A stretch of DNA of 10,263 nucleotides, taken from assembly GCA_937967705.1 (NCBI GenBank), contig CALCJG010000094.1, positions 1 through 10,263 on the forward strand, written 5' to 3'. Shown here one piece after another: positions 7,172-10,263 of the stretch. A program made the position numbers and the translations under genes. The notes beneath the pieces were generated by a model that was given only the letters and a program-made list of their open reading frames with translations, searched no databases and was not told the origin of the DNA. Positions within the stretch are counted from its first letter, which is position 1. Each line of letters opens with the position of its first letter. Source of the stretch: an uncultured Spirochaetia bacterium. GTDB taxonomy: Bacteria; Spirochaetota; UBA4802; JAGODF01.

Positions 7172-8026
7172 CTATTTCCCACCGGCCTTTTCCCCGGATT
7201 TCTCGCCGGAATCCCCGCCTTTTTTAAAGGCTTCATCCAGCTTCTGACCGTCAAAGTTGACCTCAAAATCATCCGTCAGTACCTTCAACTGGTCGAAGAA
7301 CATGAAGATCTCATTGGCAGGCTCGTCCGGATTGGCCCTGAGGACGAAGCGAACGATTTTCAGGAACTTGGTCTGAGGATAGGAATCTATCTTCTGGGGT
7401 ATGTTAATCGGGATATAAGTCTTGAGGGGTCTCCAGCCCACGAAATTGACGCTCCCCAGCTTCAGGATATGAACGTTCCCCCTGTAATCCTCTACCCAGG
7501 TCTCCAGTTTGTAATCATTGCCGCGGCCGTGAAACCAGAGGGATATCGCTTTGGCCTGTCCCGGAAGGGGAATGGCTCTCCTTTTTTCCTTTTCCCCGTT
7601 GAGTTTGACCAGAGGGGGTTCCAGGTGTACGGAATTATATCCCGGGTATTTGAACTGGAAATGGATACCCAGACAGTTTTCGAATTTATCCTTGGTGCCT
7701 TTACCATTGGCAGCGTAATCTTCCGGCTTCAAGTCGTTGGGTTTCCCCTTGACCAGCTTGGACTCGAGTATTTCCACGGGGTTTTTGTCACCCTTGTCCT
7801 TCAATTCAGCGGGTACGGTGCTTATTTTCCAGCCTTCCGCCGAACCGACTTTGCTTGAATCCTCGAAATCCTCTACGACAACGATCTTAAGCTGTTCAGC
7901 GCTCAAATCCGGTTTGACATTGGTTTCTATGGCCGACCGCGCAGCGCGGGGACTCATAAGTCCCGCTACAAAAGCCACCGCAGCGCACAGGACCATAATT
8001 GTCGATCTTCTATAATTAAAGTTCAT
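7172..8026 (-). CDS. flaA: Flagellar filament outer layer (sheath) protein FlaA, second paralogue
   Basis: FlaA proteins coat the FlaB core of spirochaete periplasmic flagella and influence filament stiffness and shape. Seen in 284 residues: a signal peptide with basic start (NFNYRRS), hydrophobic core IMVLCAAVAFVAGLM and likely cleavage after ARSA (residue 32), so export to the periplasm. A DFE motif follows at about 53-55 (VEDFEDSSKVGSAEGW), and the family core has HGRGNDYKLETWVEDYRGNVH (about 166-186, split by no gap), then NFVGWRPL and a predicted beta-rich end. The C-terminal tail after about 265 is lysine-glycine rich and probably disordered. GGGAGG lies 6 nt before the ATG. It is 33 bp downstream of the other flaA and shares its transcript; the terminator lies just after it. 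Which numbered Leptospira FlaA it equals is not decided here. Confidence 0.85.
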   Translation of the reverse strand: MNFNYRRSTIMVLCAAVAFVAGLMSPRAARSAIETNVKPDLSAEQLKIVVVEDFEDSSKVGSAEGWKISTVPAELKDKGDKNPVEILESKLVKGKPNDLKPEDYAANGKGTKDKFENCLGIHFQFKYPGYNSVHLEPPLVKLNGEKEKRRAIPLPGQAKAISLWFHGRGNDYKLETWVEDYRGNVHILKLGSVNFVGWRPLKTYIPINIPQKIDSYPQTKFLKIVRFVLRANPDEPANEIFMFFDQLKVLTDDFEVNFDGQKLDEAFKKGGDSGEKSGEKAGGK

Positions 8027-8059
8027 ATAAAGCCTCCCTTCTTCCTATAAGCTCAAATC

Positions 8060-8833
8060 TTACCAGTTATCCCTGATGGACTTGTCACCGGTAAATTCAG
8101 TCAGGTCGGTTCTGATGCGGAAATTATCCATGTAAAAGTAGAACGTTCCCGGGACTTCATAAACATCGCTTTCCACATAAAAGGATACGAAATGCAGATT
8201 CTTGTCCAGCATGGCGTAACGCGTCGACTGAGGCAGCCAGCCGGGAATGATCACGGAAAGCTCTTTCCATCCCCAGAAATCCAGTCTTCCGACTTTGATT
8301 TTATGGATATTCCCCCTGTAATCTCTCAGCTTAACGAAGAGGGTGTGACGGAATTTTCTTCCTAAAACCCAGACCCTTACTTCCTTGGCCTTTCCCCGGA
8401 TTATATATTCATTGGGAGGGAACACTTCCACCCGGTCGAAACCCCGGTCCATGAAATAGGTTTTTACACCCAGCACAAAATCGCTCTTATGATCCTGGCT
8501 GTTTTCATCCTTGCCGCCGCTCAAACCTAGATCCTTTTCCACTACGGGGGTGGTGGAACCGTCTTCCTTGACCAGCATGGGTTTTCCCTTGGTCTTGCGG
8601 ATCTTGGTCTCTCCCAGCGGACATGTGGCTACGGCCCTCCAGTCTTCACAGTTTTCAAAATCGTTCATCCAGTCCCATACAAGACCGGTTTTGACTTCAT
8701 CATCCGACTTCTTTTCCGCCGGTTTGTCTCCCGGTTTGTCCTGGGCCTGCAGGCTGATATTGCCACTCCCAATAAGGATGACCATTGTTCCTATCAGAAT
8801 TGACAGAAAAACTGACCTAACCTCCCTTTTCAT
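8060..8833 (-). CDS. flaA: Flagellar filament outer layer (sheath) protein FlaA, first paralogue
   Basis: A 257-residue FlaA-family sheath protein of the periplasmic flagellum. Seen: a signal peptide MKREVRSVFLSILIGTMVIL with likely cleavage near SLQA (about residue 30), then a charged KPGDKPAEKKSDDE stretch, the DFE-containing MNDFENCEDW (about 57-65), and the core LRDYRGNIHKIKVG (169-182) followed by RLDFWGWKEL. The last two align with DYRGNVHILKLG and NFVGWRPL of the neighbouring paralogue, so the pair arose by duplication and has diverged strongly. The start chosen is ATG 8833, with GGAG 6 nt upstream; an upstream in-frame ATG at 8920 would add 29 residues ahead of the signal peptide and has no good binding site. 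First gene of a two-gene unit, with a probable promoter about 165-195 bp upstream. Confidence 0.86.
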   Translation of the reverse strand: MKREVRSVFLSILIGTMVILIGSGNISLQAQDKPGDKPAEKKSDDEVKTGLVWDWMNDFENCEDWRAVATCPLGETKIRKTKGKPMLVKEDGSTTPVVEKDLGLSGGKDENSQDHKSDFVLGVKTYFMDRGFDRVEVFPPNEYIIRGKAKEVRVWVLGRKFRHTLFVKLRDYRGNIHKIKVGRLDFWGWKELSVIIPGWLPQSTRYAMLDKNLHFVSFYVESDVYEVPGTFYFYMDNFRIRTDLTEFTGDKSIRDNW

Positions 8834-8884
8834 CGGTAACTCCTTTTTATAAAATTTCTGATAATCGGAATTATTCCCTTCCCA

Positions 8885-8910
8885 AAGGCCTTCCCAGTAT
8901 TGAGGGCCTT
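8885..8910 (-). other. Leader hairpin in flaA 5' UTR
   Basis: AAGGCC (8885-8890) and GGCCTT (8905-8910) are 6-bp arms with a 14-nt loop, about 50 bp before the flaA start. If the promoter near 9005-9032 is used, this lies in the mRNA leader. It is not a terminator, as no U run follows. Function unknown. Confidence 0.3.
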
Positions 8911-8997
8911 CGATACACAATCTTTCGAAAAAAGAGAATCTTTAAGGCTAAACTCATTGACGCCTTATTTTCTTGTCGGTACATTCATTGCAAAAAT

Positions 8998-9019
8998 TTA
9001 ATATAAATTACAATATTAA
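8998..9019. promoter_or_regulatory. AT-rich dyad overlapping the probable flaA promoter
   Basis: TTAATAT (8998-9004) and ATATTAA (9013-9019) are perfect 7-bp arms around an 8-nt spacer. The dyad covers the -10 region expected from the -35 at 9027-9032 on the minus strand, a place where a repressor would act. The surrounding DNA is very AT-rich, so a chance dyad is possible. Confidence 0.35.
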
Positions 9020-9032
9020 GCTACTTTGTCAA
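9005..9032 (-). promoter_or_regulatory. Probable promoter of the flaA pair
   Basis: On the minus strand a perfect TTGACA (9032-9027) precedes an AT-rich tract. With 16-bp spacing the -10 is TAATTT (9010-9005, three of six); a better hexamer TATATT (9005-9000) is 21 bp away, longer than usual. No sigma-28 pattern of TAAA plus CCGATAA was found with proper spacing. The -35 is persuasive; the -10 is not settled. The leader would be about 165 nt. Confidence 0.45.
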
Positions 9033-9048
9033 GGAATTAATCACTCCT

Positions 9049-9056
9049 CCCCCCCC
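9049..9056. repeat. Homopolymer of eight C in the flaA/AAA+ divergent region
   Basis: Eight consecutive C lie about 17 bp beyond the flaA -35 element (as eight G on the flaA strand), followed by GGTGGATCTGGAGG. Homopolymeric runs of this length are prone to slippage; here a length change would alter upstream promoter spacing, not a reading frame. Confidence 0.9.
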
Positions 9057-9087
9057 TGGTGGATCTGGAGGTGCAGAGAGGGGAGTT

Positions 9088-9111
9088 TGTAAAAATCATT
9101 TGATTTTTACA
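9088..9111. promoter_or_regulatory. Near-perfect 24-bp palindrome, operator candidate upstream of the AAA+ gene
   Basis: TGTAAAAATCA (9088-9098) and TGATTTTTACA (9101-9111) are perfect 11-bp arms with a 2-bp centre, 139 bp before the AAA+ start. No T tract follows, so it is not an ordinary terminator. The short centre and full symmetry fit a dimeric repressor site. It overlaps the -35 of a possible plus-strand promoter. The binding protein is unknown and not in the window. Confidence 0.5.
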
Positions 9112-9127
9112 GAAATCCTTATATTAC
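9100..9127 (+). promoter_or_regulatory. Weak candidate promoter for the AAA+ gene
   Basis: TTGATT (9100-9105, four of six) and TATTAC (9122-9127, four of six) with a 16-bp spacer are the most promoter-like pair upstream of the AAA+ gene. TATATT at 9120-9125 is a better -10 but only 14 bp away. The leader would be about 117 nt. The remaining stretch 9128-9250 holds only short dyads, such as GAGTTT (9138-9143) / AAACTC (9151-9156). Confidence 0.3.
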
Positions 9128-9250
9128 GGATGAAACGGAGTTTGGCAGTAAAACTCTCTTCCGCGCTGCAGGGCATGCTGATGTCAGGGATCCTCCGGCT
9201 GATGGCTCTGGGATGCAGAGGGGTTACAGCAGGGAATAGGCGGAATTTCA

Positions 9251-10263
9251 ATGAATATACGACTGAAGGAAAACCAGAAAATCTTCTTCCATCATCTCTT
9301 TTCCCTGTTATCACTGGATAAAAAGGTCCGCCCCTTTTCCCGGGAAAGCCTGCTGCAAAGCGTCAAGGACTGCGGGGTTTCCAGGGAACTTCTGTCGGAA
9401 TGGGTCGAGGACTGGAAAAAAAGCTCGGGGACTAAAGGACTCTCCCCTCCGGAGGGAGACGGCCGGGGACTGATCTTCCTGCTCTGCTCCGCCCTGCTCT
9501 ACGATGAGGAGATGAATGACGACATTAAGCTGGCCCTTAAGGAACAGGCGTCCAAGGCGGGGGTCAACGGGGGATTCGTGGATACGGTTTTTGAAAGCCG
9601 GGAAACCTTTCTTGGCGAGGCCTCCCTGTTTCTCCGTGCGGAAGCCCTGGAGAAGGCTTATGGGGGTCAGAGCAGGGGGGGGGAGACCACCAGAGCGGGT
9701 AAAAGTCCTCAGGATTCCCGGAAAAGCTTTTTCGTGGCCAATCAGGTGACCTATGAGGGCTTTGATGAGCTTCAGAGGCTTCTGATGTGCCGCTATCTCG
9801 GCGTTCATACCGCCATCGATGGCCCTCCGGGAGTAGGTAAAACCCACAGCGTTATCGAGGTCTCCCGTATCCTGGGGATGCGGCTCTATACTAAAACCTG
9901 TTCCAGCCGCACGACGGAATCCCACATCATATCCTATCCTGTTCTGACAGTCCGGGAGGGAGCGAGCATTACAGGTCACGCCAACGGTCCCCTGGTCAGC
10001 GCGATGCTGGAGCCGGGGATCTTTTACGGGGACGAGTTCAACCTCCTCAAGGAGGACGTGCAGAAGCGGCTCAACAGCGCCTTCGACGAACGCCGCTATA
10101 TCGACCGCAACGACGGGGTGCAGATCGAGGCCCGGCCGGGATTCTGGGGGGTGATTTCCTACAATCCTACACAGAATCTCACCTCCCGGGACTTGGAGGA
10201 TTCGGTGGCCGACCGTTTCGTCCATCTCCATTACGGGCGCTGGAATCCGGATTTCAAGGCCTT
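9251..10263 (+). CDS. MoxR-type AAA+ ATPase with helical N-terminal domain, 3'-truncated by window edge
   Basis: An AAA+ ATPase of the MoxR / CbbQ-NorQ type (AAA_5-like); relatives act as chaperones that mature or activate partner proteins, often with a VWA-domain protein encoded next to them. Seen in 337 residues: a mostly helical N-terminal region (1-135) in which LLCSALLYDEEMNDDIKLAL (77-96) recalls TerB-like acidic helical modules, a low-complexity linker (136-157), then the ATPase with Walker A GPPGVGKT (191-198), Walker B GIFYGDEFN (Asp261/Glu262), sensor 1 Asn305 in SYNPT, and DSVADRF (317-323). Start: an in-frame TGA at 9200 and no other start codon before ATG 9251; the binding site is a weak AGGCGG. 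The frame continues past the window end. A nine-G run lies in the linker. Transcribed away from flaA. Its partners and role are not visible. Confidence 0.85.
   Translation, partial: MNIRLKENQKIFFHHLFSLLSLDKKVRPFSRESLLQSVKDCGVSRELLSEWVEDWKKSSGTKGLSPPEGDGRGLIFLLCSALLYDEEMNDDIKLALKEQASKAGVNGGFVDTVFESRETFLGEASLFLRAEALEKAYGGQSRGGETTRAGKSPQDSRKSFFVANQVTYEGFDELQRLLMCRYLGVHTAIDGPPGVGKTHSVIEVSRILGMRLYTKTCSSRTTESHIISYPVLTVREGASITGHANGPLVSAMLEPGIFYGDEFNLLKEDVQKRLNSAFDERRYIDRNDGVQIEARPGFWGVISYNPTQNLTSRDLEDSVADRFVHLHYGRWNPDFKA
9675..9683 (+). repeat. Nine-G tract inside the AAA+ ATPase gene
   Basis: Nine consecutive G encode part of Arg142-Gly143-Gly144-Glu145 in the linker before the ATPase domain. With nine G the N-terminal part and Walker A are in one frame. 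Gain or loss of one base would cut the protein off before the ATPase domain. Poly-G tracts cause phase variation in some bacteria, including Treponema; whether this one varies is not known. Confidence 0.9.

Noticed and set aside
8834..8920. N-terminal extension of the first flaA from ATG 8920
   Set aside because: It would put 29 residues before a normal signal peptide; ATG 8833 has GGAG at ideal distance.
9100..9321. 73-codon plus-strand open frame ahead of the AAA+ gene
   Set aside because: Its start lies inside the palindrome, it lacks a ribosome binding site, and it overlaps the AAA+ gene by 70 bp in another frame.
9311..10231. 306-codon minus-strand open frame
   Set aside because: It is antisense to the AAA+ ATPase, whose plus-strand frame carries Walker A, Walker B and sensor motifs; the minus translation shows no recognisable family and looks like a codon-bias shadow.
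1..10263. CRISPR array, insertion sequence or phage signatures
   Set aside because: No direct-repeat series, transposase, integrase or terminal repeats were seen; gene content is core metabolism, transcription and motility plus one AAA+ gene.

Overview
The window looks like chromosomal DNA from a spirochaete (Spirochaetota) of moderate G+C. Two observations point there. There is a tandem pair of FlaA-type flagellar sheath proteins, and there is a roughly 900-residue GreA in which a short C-terminal transcript-cleavage domain sits behind a very long helical N-terminal region, a form known from spirochaetes. Side-by-side flaA genes are reported in Leptospira, so a relative of that lineage is possible, but family-level placement is inference.

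Left part, plus strand: the 3' four fifths of glmS (amino-sugar synthesis for the cell wall) runs in from the left edge. After 206 bp holding a good sigma-70 promoter and small hairpins come a VOC-fold metalloenzyme gene of unknown substrate and, overlapping it by 22 bp, a GTG-started KDPG aldolase gene (eda). A 12-bp inverted repeat with A and T tracts is embedded in the last codons of eda and looks like a terminator serving both strands.

Middle, minus strand, read right to left: greA, then lysA (diaminopimelate decarboxylase) sharing an ATGA overlap with greA, then a tRNA-Leu(CAG) gene with its own apparent promoter. The tRNA converges on eda across the shared terminator. Upstream of greA is a ~380-bp gap containing structured leader DNA and the strong terminator of the flaA unit.

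Right part: two flaA paralogues on the minus strand, 33 bp apart, each with a signal peptide and a good ribosome binding site. A 417-bp divergent intergenic region separates them from a plus-strand MoxR-type AAA+ ATPase gene that runs off the right edge. That intergenic region carries an AT-rich dyad at the likely flaA promoter, an 8-C tract, and a near-perfect palindrome with 11-bp arms upstream of the ATPase. The ATPase gene contains a run of nine G before its Walker A motif, in every respect a candidate slippage site.

The most unusual items are the GreA fusion, which includes a PcrA/UvrD-Tudor-like segment, and the AAA+ ATPase with its unassigned helical N-terminal domain, poly-G tract and upstream palindrome. 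The rest is core metabolism and motility. No CRISPR array, insertion sequence, attachment site or phage gene was seen.
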